A DNA stretch of 64,000 nucleotides, taken from assembly GCA_963969365.1 (NCBI GenBank), contig OZ017762.1, positions 1,178,001-1,242,000 of the forward strand, in the 5' to 3' direction. The position numbers were made by a program, and so were the translations under genes. The stretch is from Asterochloris sp. CNOR1 (taxonomy: Eukaryota > Chlorophyta > Trebouxiophyceae > Trebouxiales > Trebouxiaceae). The notes below the pieces were generated by a model. The model ran no database searches. It was not told the DNA's origin and worked only from the letters and a program-made list of their open reading frames with translations. Positions 31,874 through 44,200 of this stretch are shown in pieces (position 1 is the stretch's first letter; every line of letters begins with the position of its first letter).

Positions 31874-34800
31874 ATGGCCGCGTCCAGCATGGTGGCCGAG
31901 CTGGAGAACCTCAGGGCCCTGCTGGACAAGCCTGCAGCTGCCATTGCAGCAGACCCTGCTGCAGTGGCAGCAGGCCCTCCAACAACATATGCTGGAGCTC
32001 TCAACACAGCTGAGGTGTGTTCCTGCATTGGGAAAGAACAATTTGCAGCCCATCCTGGATGCTGCAATCCCTGAGGTGTGACTCATCTGCCCTTGGATGT
32101 GGCCTGCACACTGCTTGCCTGCTGCGTATGGGGTTAGCCTGCATAGCTTTTTACTCACATGCTAGCAATGCTACGGCCCGCGTATCCAGTGCGGAACCAT
32201 GTCTCAAAGGCTCTTCGTGCTTTGCACAGGTGAGCGTGGAGAGGCTGAGTAAAGCCATGGAGGCTGCAGAGGACGAGATGGAATCAGCCTTCAGACGAAC
32301 AGGTGCACAGAGCTCTTTGCTGCAGCATGTGTGAGGCCCACTTGACAGGTGCTGCATTGTGCATTTCACAGCCTGGTGCATTCCAGTGGGCTGTGCCGTG
32401 CCGTGACATGTGTGTGTAGGCTGTGTTATTTGAGGACACATGCTCTCTGCTTAGCAGTGAGTGCCGTTTTCTGCACTTTGTCACTGCTGCTGCAACAGCT
32501 GAGACGCGGCACTTGACCCTGCTGCCCCAGCATTTCACACAACAACTCAACGTTAAGCACATGCTTCTCCTGTGCAGGAGAGCTGCACCGCAACAATGCG
32601 GCCAAGAAGGAGCAGGAGCTCCAGGAGCTGAGGCGCGTGGTGGCTGCGAAAGAAAAGTCCATCGACAGCCTGCGGGACCAGCTGTCCTCCCTCAAGCGCA
32701 TGCTGGAGGGGAGGGCGCAGCAGGCCGAGGACCAGGTCATTCAGAAAGACCTGGAGGTGGGTTTCTGCACATGTCCCCGGGGCAGATACAACCCAGTGCA
32801 TGTAGGGCCTTAAGTGCTGCCATTGATAGGCAGAAGAACTAAAAGAGTTGGCTTGAGACCATGAGCTGGAGGTGTGGGCGACGCAGACCGAGGACCAGGT
32901 CATTTGCAGAGACCTGCAGGTACGCCGTCAGCACCGCTGGTGGTCTTGTGACTGCTGCTGCGTGTATGTGTGCGCTGCTGTGTCGCAGAGGCAGCACCTG
33001 CTCTACCTGGCACCGACAGGCAGGCACACGGGGCAGTGCGGGGCACAGCTTGCATCCGATCCTTTCCATCTCTCATGTGCAGATACGCCAGCTGCAGGAG
33101 CAAATGATGGCCCTGCAGCAGGCCAAGGAGCAGAGCGATGCTGCGCTGAATGATCACATGGAGGCTCTCGAGCAACTGCAGGCGGACTGCACCAACTGGC
33201 AGCAGCAGGCGCAGGATGCATCGCACCAGGCAGAGGAGCAGGCAGCGGTGGCTGCTGCAAAGCTGCGGCAGGGACAGCACCTGCAGGTGCAGATGTGCTT
33301 TTGAATAACACGCTGGTTCCGCATGGTGGTTTGGCACAGGCGTGACAGAGGCAGCACATGCATTGATAGGCAGCAGCACGCATAGGCTGCAGGGGCGGGG
33401 GAGCATGCAGCGGGGCACTGCTTGGGGGAACTAAGCTTGGTTTGTATGGTGGCTTGGCCGGCGTGAAGCAGGAGCAGCACATGCTTGACAGGCAGCATCA
33501 GGCGCAGGCTGCAGCAGGGATAGGTGCAGCAGCTGCAATTAGGTCCGCTCAGGGTGGGGTTTGAGTAAAACAGGGCATAGTGTTAAGCCAGCAGCAGATG
33601 CACGCTGTCCAGGGTGGCAGCTGTGGCCGCTGCCAAGCTTAGACAGGACAGCGCTTGAAGGTGACCTATGAGCTGCACGACTGGAGTTGTGGGCTGGCAG
33701 GTGGGTTGTGGTTTGGTGCCTTGGGGTCAGGAGGACTGCTTGTCACTGGTGCACTGCACTTTCCAGTTGACTGCATGCCAAGGGGTGCAGCAGCTGCCCA
33801 CCTCTGCTGCTGCTGCTCATGCTGCTGAACTGCTCAGCAATAGCTGTGGAAACCAGACAGCTGCACTGCAGGACGGGCTCAGGAAGCAGGCCGCTCCCCT
33901 TCCTTGTCGCTGCTGCCCATGCTGAGCGTGAGTCATCTGACCACGGTGCTGACACCAGCCAACTGTGCTGCAGAATGAGCTGAAGGCCCAGGTGGAGGGA
34001 TTGCAGGCGCAGCTGGCCAGCGCGCAGCAGCAGGTGAGCCTTTTAGCCTGACCGCAATGTAAAACTGGATGAGCTGCATCTCCAGTAAATGCCTTTCTCC
34101 AGCTCCTGTTCCACGTGTCCAAGGGTGTGCTCAGCCGCCTGGCATGTGGCAAGGCAGCGGGGCCTGCACAGCCGGCCGCTGCTGCTGCACATTGGGGAGG
34201 TTGACATGTTGCTGCAGTTGACAGGCATTGCCCACAATGTCTCCCAGCCTCACAGCTGCCTGTCCTCCCTGCAGTAAACAGCAAGCGGGCTGCCTGTTAT
34301 GGTGTCTGCACTGTCTTCAAACCAAAGCCCAGTACTGTTTTGTCCACATGCCTCAAATCAGTTGAAGGCCTCAAAGCTGCCCCCCCTGCCTGCAGCTGAA
34401 CGCAAGGGCTGCCTCCCAGGACAAGCAGCAAGAGCAGATGAATCGGGAGCTGCGGGCGCTGCGCAAACGTCTGAATGCTGAAAAGGTCGGTCAAGGTGTC
34501 CCCAGCCTGTCCTACAGTCACAACTCTGGTTGTGATGGACCGGCATGTGTATGCTGGCCTTGATGCGCAGGTGCACAAACACTGATAAGGTCACTTTCCC
34601 CATCACATCGTCCACAGTATTGGTAGGTCTGCTGAAAGGGCAAATGCGTGCTGGCCTTGGTGCGCCATGCGGCTCAATGCTTGACAGCTTGGCAATGTCA
34701 TCACACAGGGCGCTGCGCCAAGTGGCTGAGCGTTGAGAGGAATGGCAATGTTGTCGTCGGCTGCTGAGCAGGCAGGCAATGGCGTATCGCGCAAACTTTA

Positions 34801-36317
34801 TGCCCGTGTAGCGCCCCTGGCAGCTCCACATCTGGCTGCAGGAGGAGGACCTGCGAGACTTGAGGCTGCAGCTCAAGATGCAGCGGAAGGCCAGGAAGGC
34901 AGCTGAGCGGTGGCTCAGGATGGAGCTCAAGTCCAGGGTGCGCTCGGCCTGCGCGAGCGATGTGACTGTGTGCCCAAGTCTGCCAAATGCCACTGCCGCC
35001 TGGTGTCAGCAAGTCCCCCATGACATGGGCTGGGTTGCTCACTACTTGAACAGTGGACCTTGAATGACTACGGTCTGAACTGCTTGACCTGCTTGAGTGC
35101 AGGACAGGATGCATGCGCCTTGGATGACAACGCCATGAGATGGTTGACCTGCTGAGTGCAGGACAGGATGCAGGTGTTTTCATGCACGTAGACTGTAGCT
35201 TGCAGATGGGATTGCTGCTGGACTGCAGGAAGGGAGCTTGTCACTCAAGGCTTGCACTACTGACATATGTGTACCTTCCCATATCTGCTGCTCCTCCTCA
35301 GTGTTTCCTGTATAGCATACAAGCATGCATGCAGGAGGAGATTGAGGAGCTGTTTGTTTCTGTGCGAGACCTGATTCTCTCCCGACCAGATGGAGATGTG
35401 GCAGAGGTGAAGTGGCTGCTGGACCACCTCCCATCTGCACAGCAGCAGGGCGGCAGGCGGCAGCAGCAGCATCAGGACAGCATAGGGCAACTCATACAGG
35501 TAAGGACAGCACCATGGGGTGCAGTCTTGCATGGCCTGTCAGGCAGCCATAGCATGTTGGCATCAGGATTCCAGGTAGCAGTGCCAATGAGCATGATCAC
35601 GTGTACTCATTCCTGCTCTGCAATAGCACCGCACCTGGTGGACTTGCAGCACGGACATGCCTACAGCAGTGATCTGCAGTTGCTGCCCTGCAATAGATGT
35701 CTCCAGACACAGCTGCTGACAAGCATGGGCCTCAGGGCTGTTCCCTTGATGCCTGCCTGACAGTCGCCAGGTCACTCAACTACAATGCCGGACAGAGAAT
35801 AATGCCCTGCATGACACTCTGCTTGGTGTCCTGCAGCCCCGCCAGATGCAATAGCAGAAGCAGCCGGCCAGCCATAGGCACCACTGAGGCTGTCTCCTTT
35901 GCGCCTGTGCAGGAAATGGCGCTGGGTCCCCCACATGGGGCCCTTAGAGAGCTGAAAGCAGACTACGATGCACAGCGGCGGCAGCTAGAGCAGGAGAATG
36001 CGAGCCTGCGAGCCGAGGTGGAGCACACTCGCCTGTTGCTGGCTCAGCCCAGCGGTGACATGCAGACCATTGCAGCTGCAGAGCGACAGCACAGCAGTGG
36101 CAGCAGGGTGCAGCTCGCGCAGGGGCTGTCCAGGGAGAGCAGTCCGAGCAAACAGGTTCTGAGCGAAGACAATGCCAGGCTGAAGCGTGAGCTGGCCAGG
36201 CTGCGGGACAAATCCATGGGGCACTCCAAGGCCAGCAGAGCGGCAGCCAGCGGCAATGCAGAGGACCATGCTCTGGGCATGCAGCTGCTGAAGCACAGCT
36301 CAGTCACATGGCAATGA
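31874..36317 (+). CDS. Coiled-coil protein of unknown function
   Basis: Nine exons join in phase: 31874-32014, 32230-32302, 32578-32756, 33083-33286, 33974-34033, 34396-34485, 34842-34937, 35335-35499, 35913-36317; 470 aa. An Ala-rich start (MAASSMVAELENLRALLDKP) leads into long heptad runs, for example LHRNNAAKKEQELQELRRVV and RQLQEQMMALQQAKEQSDAA, with a less helical insert (EELFVSVRDLILSRPDGDV) and a C-terminal basic helix NARLKRELARLRDKS. The pattern vaguely recalls afadin/alpha-actinin-binding (ADIP/SSX2IP-type) centrosomal proteins, but I cannot confirm it. An extra exon between 33286 and 33974 is possible. The introns there are filled with decayed repeats. Confidence 0.72.
33287..33530 (+). 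repeat. Tandem intron-exon edge repeats in the coiled-coil gene
   Basis: Segments containing TGGTGGTTTGGC...AGGCAGCACATGC and TGGTGGCTTGGC...AGGAGCAGCACATGC recur at about 125 bp, each followed by a CAGGCTGCAG-like acceptor (near 33389 and 33513). No copy leads to an open exon of useful length. They look like remnants of the duplication process after donor 33287. Confidence 0.65.
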
Positions 36318-36633
36318 ACACACCCCTCCTACTCCCCGATAGTCTTGATCAGCGCTCACAGCCTGCCCACTCTTGAGTCTGCACCACAACTGACCAGCTC
36401 TGCAGGGCTCTCACTTGGATTCTTGCAGGCTCCTGCTGACAGGTTTATACAAATTCAACCGCGCATATGCGCAAACGCCACTTCGATGGTAGCTGCTGTG
36501 AGAAAGCACTGTTTGAAAGGCCAGGGCTGCTGGTGGGCACAACAGCTCAGCGTCTGAGGGTCGGGGCTGCTGTTTGAGCGACAGTGCCCAATACAGCTGC
36601 TGCTGATAAGAGCAGCAGTTGCGGCCATCCTGA

Positions 36634-38127
36634 TCATGCCTCTGTGTTGGTAGCTCTTGTGTAGATCTCCTGCTTGCTGTGCTTGGCCACGACGCGAATG
36701 TGACCAGCCTCCAGAAGCTCCCGGATGGCAGCGCGGGCCAGGCTGCCATTGATCTGCAGCCAACAGGGAATTGAGGACTTTAGCAGGGTTGCTAGTGGAA
36801 AGCACTTGCTGCCGTCAGGTCTGTACAGCAGTGCTCTAAGCTTCAGAGCATACTCAGAACACGACATGGTGTAAGCCAGGCTGACATTGGTCTGAGCAGT
36901 GTAAGTCATGTGCTGTGTTGACAAACCTTACTCGAACACCATCTACCTACTGAACACCTTGTGAAGTGCTGCCCGCAAGAACACATTGTGAGGAAAGCAG
37001 CCCCATGGACAACCTGGCAGACCAAGAACACAGGTGCAGGCTCACCCGCAACCTGTCGGAGAGCACAGAGGGGGTGATCATCTTGTACTTGGGCACCTCA
37101 GACTTGAGCTTCTCGTATGTGCCCTGCAGCAGGAGATGACATGCTGATCCAGCTTTCCTCAAGATTGGCTGTGTGGTATGTACACTGGAACAAGAGCTTG
37201 CTGATCTGCGCAGAATCTGGGGTTGGCTTGACTCATCCAGACAACATTTCTGCAGCAGCTCAGCATCCCATCTCAGCTTGCTGAAAATTCAGTGTTGTTT
37301 CTAAGGCTACAGCTCATCGTCAAGATGTGATAAGAGCCCCTGCCTATGTGCTGCCAGCAGCCTCCTGGGATGGGCTGACTGCTGCTGGGCAGCATGATGC
37401 TACTGGAGGGCAGCACCCTGCTCTGGGTCTGTCTGCACAGAGTCAGCCTGCCTTGGGTCCCCTTACATTGGGATCAAGCAATGTCAACAGTGTCATTATC
37501 ACAGGCTTGTCGTGAGGCCGCAGGTGGACCTGTGACCACAGCTGACCTGACGTGCAATATAATGGGACAGCCTGATTGCACAGGAGTGCACAGGTGTCAG
37601 CATTGCCATGTGTTCCGAAGCGCCCCATGCCAACTTCAGATGATTGGCACAGGGGCACAGCTCACATTCCTTGGCGTGTGTGCTGTGTAACCTGCTGACT
37701 TCAGAAGAAGCATGTGGCTGCAGTGCTTACCTTGTCGAACAGGACCTGGTTGTTCACCTTCTCCTTCATCTTTCCCTTGGACCATTTCTGCAGCAGCAGG
37801 AGGGCACAGGTGCTGTACAGTAGGCCACTCTTGCTGTGGCAGAGACAATCTCATCATGGAAAGAAGCCATCACAAGCTTGGCAACTGTTGATGCCCCAAC
37901 AGACCGCAAGCATTCAACATGCGCAAGTCAGGCGCTGCCCGTGGCACAGGGCAACAGACAGCACACCTTCTTCTTTCCCTTGCTGCTGTTTGATGCAGCC
38001 AGTGCCTTGGCCTCCTTTGAGGCCTGGGCCTTGGGTGCCTGCAGGCATGGATCACCAAGCAGCAATATCAGTGCCATTCCAGGGTCCTGAGAAGACGGGT
38101 GGGCCAGTGGTAGGCACAGCTCACCAT
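36634..38127 (-). CDS. RPS25: Small ribosomal subunit protein eS25
   Basis: eS25 sits on the head of the 40S subunit. Coding exons: 38127-38125 (only the ATG, followed by GTGAGC), 38038-37967, 37787-37731, 37123-37046, 36753-36634; 109 aa. The N-terminus is Lys/Ala-rich ([16 protein letters not shown]...GKKK), followed by [39 protein letters not shown] and [20 protein letters not shown], all diagnostic, with YTRAT near the end. The one-codon first exon is chosen because MAPK-type starts are usual in green lineages and the phase is perfect. A minus-strand frame upstream (38477-38121) overlaps this ATG and could be an upstream ORF in the leader. Divergent from eL30. Confidence 0.93.
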
Positions 38128-38824
38128 CCTGGTTGGTTCTGTGCAGCTCCTCCCGCACTCAGAGACAAGCCGTCAAAGAAATGGACGGATTTCCGTTTAC
38201 CTCTTCGTTTAGTTTCAAGCCGGCGGTGGCGATCCAGCAGCCCATTCTCATAGCACAACTCACCTGTAGCTAGCCTCTGGAGCCCAAAAGGCAGGACTTC
38301 ACTGCTGTCTGGACTGGGGCTGCAGAACACTCTCTGAAGTGCCTCAACCCATGTCACAGCGCTGTTGCTGCTGACTGCAGGCTGAGAAGGAGGTCCATCT
38401 GAAGCAATGGCACCCACCACAGGAGCCAGCGCCAAGAAATCTGCAGTAAGACAACGCACCTCTTCGGGCTGTGCCAAGCTGTATCTGCAGTATGACAGCT
38501 AGAGGCCTGGCACGTTGTCCCAAATGCAGCCTGGCTGCCCTGCCTTTCTGTCTTGCGGAGTAGCTGCTGCGTGCGACGCGGCACAGCTTGTGTTGCAGAG
38601 TGTATTTTGCTGAGTCGAATTCCCCTGCCTACTCCTCATGGGTGTGAGCTTCAGCTTGTCGGTACATGGCTTCCCCTGCGTGACTCTCCTGGGTAGCGCT
38701 ATCTGCACTCCTACAGGCTGCACCATCTGCAGCACCTTGCTTGCTGAGTGTCACAGCCTGCACATCTTGCGCCATCCCAGCATCTCACTCAGCTCAGTAC
38801 CACCCTGTCAGGCCGTGTATCGAT
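38128..38824. promoter_or_regulatory. Divergent promoter region of two ribosomal protein genes
   Basis: About 700 bp lie between the eS25 and eL30 start codons. Shared control of two ribosomal proteins is plausible. I see no named promoter motif. A minus-strand frame of 118 codons (38477-38121) lies in the eS25 side. An additional 5' exon of eL30 may lie in the eL30 side. Confidence 0.45.
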
Positions 38825-40103
38825 ATGGCCCCACTGTTCTGTCTGCAGAAGAAGAGCCAGGAGAACATCAATGCCCGGCTCACGCTGGTGATGAAGAGCG
38901 GCAAGTTCACTCTGGGCAGCAAGACCTGCCTGAAGACCCTGCGGAGCGGCAAAGGTGGGCTGCTGGTAACACTGCACCAGAATACCTGGCCTGGTCGCAC
39001 TCAGCATCGGGCATCCTGTGTCACTCAGAGTTGAGCCTAGGTGGGCCACGCCCTTCCTGGCAAATCTCAGGGCTTGACCTGGGTTTGGCGGGTGGTGACG
39101 AGTACCATAGTCCTACTTATGGGGTCCTATCCTGCCAATCATCTGGTCTGGCAGCAAGACCTGCCAAACAAGCGGCAAACTTGCCAACCAGCAGGAGGCT
39201 GCTGCACAATAGCAGATGTGCTGTTGCAGCGAAACCCACACCTGCTGAGCATCACCGGCTTGGCGTGTGAAGGGCAGACATGGATGTATTGCAGCGGCAG
39301 CAGTATTGCTCAATGTCTGCAGCAACCAACCTTGACACTGCTGGCTGCAGACTTGTTAGTGCCACTCCATCAACATTATCTGTAATGTGAAGAAAAAGCA
39401 TAGACAGCAGCTTGATGCATGCCTGCTTCTCCCGCAGCTGAGCTGGCGACTATCAGCAGCACATGCTGGCCAACGTCTGCCGAGGGTCTGGCGTCTCAAT
39501 TTAGTGCTGTGCCTTGCCTGCAGCCAAGCTAGTCATCATCAGCAACAACTGCCCCCCCATCCGCAAGTCTGAGATCGAGTACTATGCTATGCTCTCCAAG
39601 ACTGGCGTGCACCACTATGGCGGAAGTAAGTCGCCCTTGAGCTCTGCCTGATTGGGGCGTTTGCTGTATGTACTGTCAGATGAGCGTGGACCACCGCTGG
39701 TTCCTTCTGTCTGCTTGTATAGTGGCGCTCCAAGCTCTTGGACTATGCAGCTCTGTGAGACTCCAGGCGCCTGTTCTGATTGAAGGGAATCTGCATGATG
39801 ATGCTTGCCAACACCATGGCGCATTACTCTTGCATGAGGGAGGAGAATGAAAATCCTGGGTGCTTTTGCTACCAGGGCTGACTGATGCCCCCTCATGCAG
39901 ACAATGTCGACCTTGGCACAGCCTGTGGCAAGTTGCATCGCGTGTGTGTGCTGGCAATCACAGACCCAGGTGACCATGGTCTGCTGCATTGCTGGCTGTG
40001 CTTGTCAATGCTGTGCATTGACAACAGGAATTGACAAGGTCCTGGATCTGATGCAGGTGACTCTGACATCATTAAGACATCTGTGCCGGGAGCAGAGGCA
40101 TGA
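38825..40103 (+). CDS. RPL30: Large ribosomal subunit protein eL30
   Basis: eL30 is an L7Ae-fold 60S protein that bridges subunits. Exons: from 38825 (or acceptor 38849) to 38954, 39524-39625, 39901-39969, 40057-40103; 115 aa if the ATG at 38825 is used. Conserved blocks: [86 protein letters not shown]. The start is uncertain. ATG at 38825 reads MAPLFCLQ directly into KKSQEN without a splice, yet TTCTGTCTGCAG before KKSQ also looks like an acceptor, so a separate ATG exon upstream is possible. A TGTAA element follows the stop. Confidence 0.93.
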
Positions 40104-40118
40104 GCTACCCCACTTTCA

Positions 40119-40123
40119 TGTAA
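40119..40123 (+). terminator. TGTAA polyadenylation signal after eL30
   Basis: TGTAA, the usual green-algal polyadenylation signal, occurs 16 bases after the eL30 stop. No similar close signal was noticed after most other genes here, so its use is inferred from position. Confidence 0.45.
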
Positions 40124-40234
40124 TAACAAAAACACACTGTCAGACATGATTGGCTAGGGCTAGCTCTGATACCACCCGCCTCGACATCACGGGCTAGTTC
40201 TGCTCTGCGTAATCTGCAAAAGGACTGAAAAACA

Positions 40235-40934
40235 ATGCAGATGCGGTCAATGGCAGCCATGACTCTCCCAGCGCCAGCATCAGGAGGATGCCGGCAGACA
40301 GCTCCTCATGCCCAGCAGCGCCTGCATTGCAGGTCCTCCAGCTTCATGGGCACCTGCCAGAACATGCGCTCCATCCAGAGGGACAGGTGCTGCAGGCAGC
40401 AGAGGAGACAGGTGTGCAGCTGCTCCAAGTGTGCTGCATGAGGTTTCAACCTGGGCTGGGAAGGGAAAAGAGTGCTTTGCAGCGGAAGTGGCTAAGAAAG
40501 AGCACACTTTCAGCCTGCAGCAGCTGATGGCATTCCTGCAAGCAGTCTGTGTGGGTTGGCAACAGTTCACTGTCCCATGTCCATCATATTGCTGGTCACC
40601 ACAGCAGGCCGATTTGTGGTCAGCAGTGCTGGGCTTGGAGTCAGTAAGTGTATGTGCAGCTGTCAGACAAACATGCAGATCCATCTTGCTGTAGGTGATC
40701 ACAGCAGGCCTCTTTGGGCTGGGCGGCCCGGAGCTGGCAGTCATTGCAGGCGTGGTGGTGCTCATCTTTGGTCCCAGCAAAATCCCAGGCCTGGGAAAGG
40801 AGCTGGGGAAGACAGCAAAGAGCTTCAAGGAGGCTGCCAATGAGTTCAAGTCAGAGCTGCAACAGGGGGCAGAGGAGACTGCAGAGGCTGCTCAGAAGGC
40901 AAAAGACAATGCTCAGCAGGAAATCAACAAGTAG
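40235..40934 (+). CDS. TATA: Thylakoid twin-arginine translocase subunit Tha4/TatA
   Basis: Tha4/TatA oligomerises in the thylakoid membrane to let folded proteins with RR signals cross using the proton gradient. Exon 1 (40235-40411) encodes a 59-aa leader rich in Met, Ser, Arg, Gln and Cys with no acids until late, fitting a plastid transit peptide. Exon 2 (40695-40934) encodes the mature protein: ITAGLFGLGGPELAVIAGVV, with the essential membrane Glu after Pro, the hinge FGPSKIPGLGKELGKT, an amphipathic helix and a charged tail ending NAQQEINK. Total 138 aa. The FG hinge and short tail favour TatA over Hcf106/TatB. A decayed copy of the exon 2 start lies at 40589-40644. Confidence 0.92.
40589..40644 (+). 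repeat. Decayed copy of TatA exon 2 start
   Basis: TTGCTGGTCACCACAGCAGG at 40589 matches the real TTGCTGTAGGTGATCACAGC at 40687 with an indel, and continues GCCGATTTGTG / GCCTCTTTGGG and CTGGGCTTGGAG / GGCCCGGAG. It would read TTAGRFVVSSAGLG against ITAGLFGLGGPELA. Spacing is about 98 bp. Its AG acceptor is lost. Confidence 0.75.
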
Positions 40935-41251
40935 AGTGTGTGCCGCTAGTTCAGCGCTCCACAAAACGAATAGTCTCCCTGTCCCTGATTTATGGTGAAA
41001 TTGTTGTGAAGCAGTATGAATAGTCATGGCCAGAATCCCACCCGAAAGCAGCTGCTTTGCACACAAGCATTTCCAGGTGAGCATCGATCCTGAGCGGTGC
41101 ATCAGGCATAGCAATGCAGTGCCTCCGTGCCCTGGCCAGTGCTGCCACGATATCTGCATGTGCACCTGCCATGGCAAAGCATGCTGGCAAGTTGGAACGC
41201 TCACCATGGTGTGGCTTTCCTCTGGCAGGACAGATCCACCACTTCAGCACA
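40935..41251. other. Short intergenic region
   Basis: 317 bp between the TatA stop and the first proposed ATG of the NTF2-like gene. A possible non-coding first exon of the latter ends at AGCATTTCCAG|GTGAGC (near 41076), spliced to the acceptor CTCTGGCAG before 41230. Confidence 0.4.
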
Positions 41252-44200
41252 ATGACAGGAGCGCAGAACAAACTGATCTTCATTGCACAGCAGTGGGAGG
41301 ATGTGGTGCAGACAGGCCAAGTTGAGGTGAGTATGTCCCGTGATGCCGATGCAATGCACATTGCTGTACAGCACAGTGCATGCCACTGGCATGCTCTCAT
41401 GAATCTGCCAGCAAGGCCTAACTCAACAGCATGTTGTCCAGCATGTTGTCACAGGCTGGCTGGGACTAGTGGCCCGCCTGCTGATGACACAAGCAGTCTG
41501 CTGTGTTGCCTGGCCTGTGCATTTTGCATCATCCTGTGCTGTGCCGCCTTGTTGGACCAAGAGTGGCCCATGCCTGGCTTGCTTCCGCTGTGCTGTGCTT
41601 CCTGAACCTCTCAGTAAGCTTGGCTCAAGATGCCACCAAACACCCTGCAGCCTGTTCCTGCAGGACCTGAACAAGCTGGCATCCCCAGGCATTGTGCTGC
41701 ACAAAGACAGTGTGACGCTCCAGTCAGACCTGAAGGGTCTGGACCAGGTCAAGAACTACTACCGGGTGAGTGCCAGAGCAGTATGCCCTGAGGCCCACGG
41801 GGCATGGCAGGGTGCAGGATGAACGCAGCTGCAACGACACAGACAATGCACTGCTCCCAGAAGTATGCGTCCAAGCACAGCATGCTGGCCTGCTCTGTCA
41901 GGCTGAAGGCAACAGTGCTGTCATCTGCTGGTTGGAGCTGCTGCAGTGCAGGCCTGCTTTTAGAACCATGATGAGAGTCTTACGGAACTCCTGTCCCCAG
42001 ATCTCTGAACAGTGACTCTCCTGGGTGCAGGGCTACGCTGCAAAGTACGATTACAAGCACAGTGTGCTGGCTTCCGCTGCCTGGTTGAAGGACAACATCG
42101 CCTTCACCTTCACACTGGATGATGTGAGCCTCACTGCAGCACACCCACACCCACTGTGTGGGGGTGTGCTATGGTGTCCCTTGGCAGCAACCTCAGCTGC
42201 CAGTGTTGCCATCCTGCCCTCTGTGGAGGCTGCTGCCTTGCTGGTCCTGAAATGAGGTATCTGTACACCGCTCCATCGTTGTTGGGCAGCGGCCATGTGT
42301 GCCTGCACGTAATGTGCACGGGAGTTGTACATGCCCGCTGTGCACCCAAAGACTTTGCCTGGAATCAGTCTACCTGCAAGTGATACAAGTCTGCTGTGCA
42401 CCCAGCAAGGCCTGCATGCAACGCAGACATCATACTTGCCAACACTGCACATACCAGGTGCAGTGCTTGGTCTAGCAATATACTGCAGGCGTCCAAGCAA
42501 GCCGCCAGCCTCCCTGCCTGCGCTGCGCATGTGAGGGGGCAGGTAGTGGGTCCCTGCTGCGTTACACAGGCCGCTTTCGGACCCTGCATGCTTGAAGGGT
42601 TGTAGACAGTGCAGGAGCATTCTGGCCCATGGTACACTCAGTGTGTCCTCCAATGAAGTAAGTGTCTCTGCTGACTATAGGATGTCAAGCCCAAGGACGG
42701 CGTGTTCACCAAGCTGGATGACAAGGACACAGCTCCCAGCAGGAGCGTGGGTGAGCTGGGCTTCCTGCAAGAGTGCTGTGCCTTCACTGAAGTGATCAGC
42801 ACGGGGCAGGGCCGTGCATCAGTCCCTGCCTGCATGGAGCTCCTGTCCTTTGAGGGCAGCCAGGGCTGTTGTTGGGCTGACGTCTGACACAGTGCAGCCG
42901 GCTGTTCAACCAGCAGCCCCTCTCAGTGCTTGATGTTGTTTCTCCCTGCCCACAAGACTCATGCAGCCATACACCAACCTCTGGACTGAGCCGCGTCACG
43001 CTGCGGTGCTATAAATCATGATGCTTTGTTTTTCTGCTCCATACAGCCTTGTGCGGCGTCAGCACTGATGTGCATGAGTGGCCCTGAAGGTCTGCTGGCC
43101 TCAGTGCTGTTGTGCAAGTGCCTTCTGGGGCAGTGTGGGTCTGATGGCAACACATCCTCACATGCCAACAGCATTCGCTTTGCACCCTATGCCAACCTCT
43201 TACGTCATCGCATGGCAACAGCACTCACCTCATGCTCCCTGCGGCAGGCATTTTCAAGTATGTTGTCAACTCAGAGGGCCTGGTGACCGACATCTGGTTC
43301 CAGAGGCAGCCTTCCAAGGATGAAATAGCAAGAAAGGTGAGCTTGTGGGCGTCCTTGCAGAAACATTGCTGTGCCCTACATCGGAGACCCTGAGGTGCAT
43401 TGCTGCGCAGTGACATCTGTCCTACAGCAAGGCCATACTGGAGGGCCATGTCCCTTTCTTCCAGTGCTTTTTCCAGTCCCCATGTGCCCTCAAGCTCAGC
43501 AACAGCAGCAGCTGTGCACAGGTGAAGCGCAGCTGGCAATTGCACAACACAGTGTTGGGGCATTGCTCTGCAGCAGAGTAACCTGCACAGGGCTGCGTGC
43601 TGACATTGTGGTGGCTGCCTGCAGTTCAAGAACCCCCCAGACTACTCAGAGATGCACCTGAGTCCTGCCCAATTTGAGCAGTACAAGCTGCATGCCGATG
43701 CTGACCGCACAGCCAAGATGCACTCAGCGGTAGGCCATTGGCTTCAAGTCTCTAATGCACAGCAGCCTTGCTCTGCCAAGTCAGCTGAGGCTTGGCAGGA
43801 ACCTACGCGGGCTTGTCCAGGCACTGAAGGCATTTCTTGGGATGCAATTGCTCTATGCATGCATGTCTGTGCAGCTGTCTGCAATGCCTTGACAGGGTTG
43901 CATGATTGCGTCTGTATTCAAGCTGCTGAAGTTATGTTTCTTGCCAGCACTCTGCACGCAGCTGCAACCTGGACTACCCTGGGCTCCCTTCGGGGGCGGA
44001 TATCAGCATTGCCATGCTGTACCCTGCGACATCCTGCAGTGCCATGCGATCCTGCCGCTGCTTCGTCCCAACCTTGCTGCATTAGAACTGCATCATTGCT
44101 GCATACTCTGTACTACTGCTGCATCATGCAGGGATCACTGCAAGCAGCTGCCAGATGCCCGGCCGTATGACGCCATGCAGGTGGCAGAGCGGGAGACCAT

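Noticed and set aside
38121-38477. Minus-strand frame of 118 codons upstream of eS25
   Set aside because: No recognisable family. It overlaps the eS25 start, so I treat it as leader sequence or a possible upstream frame rather than a gene.
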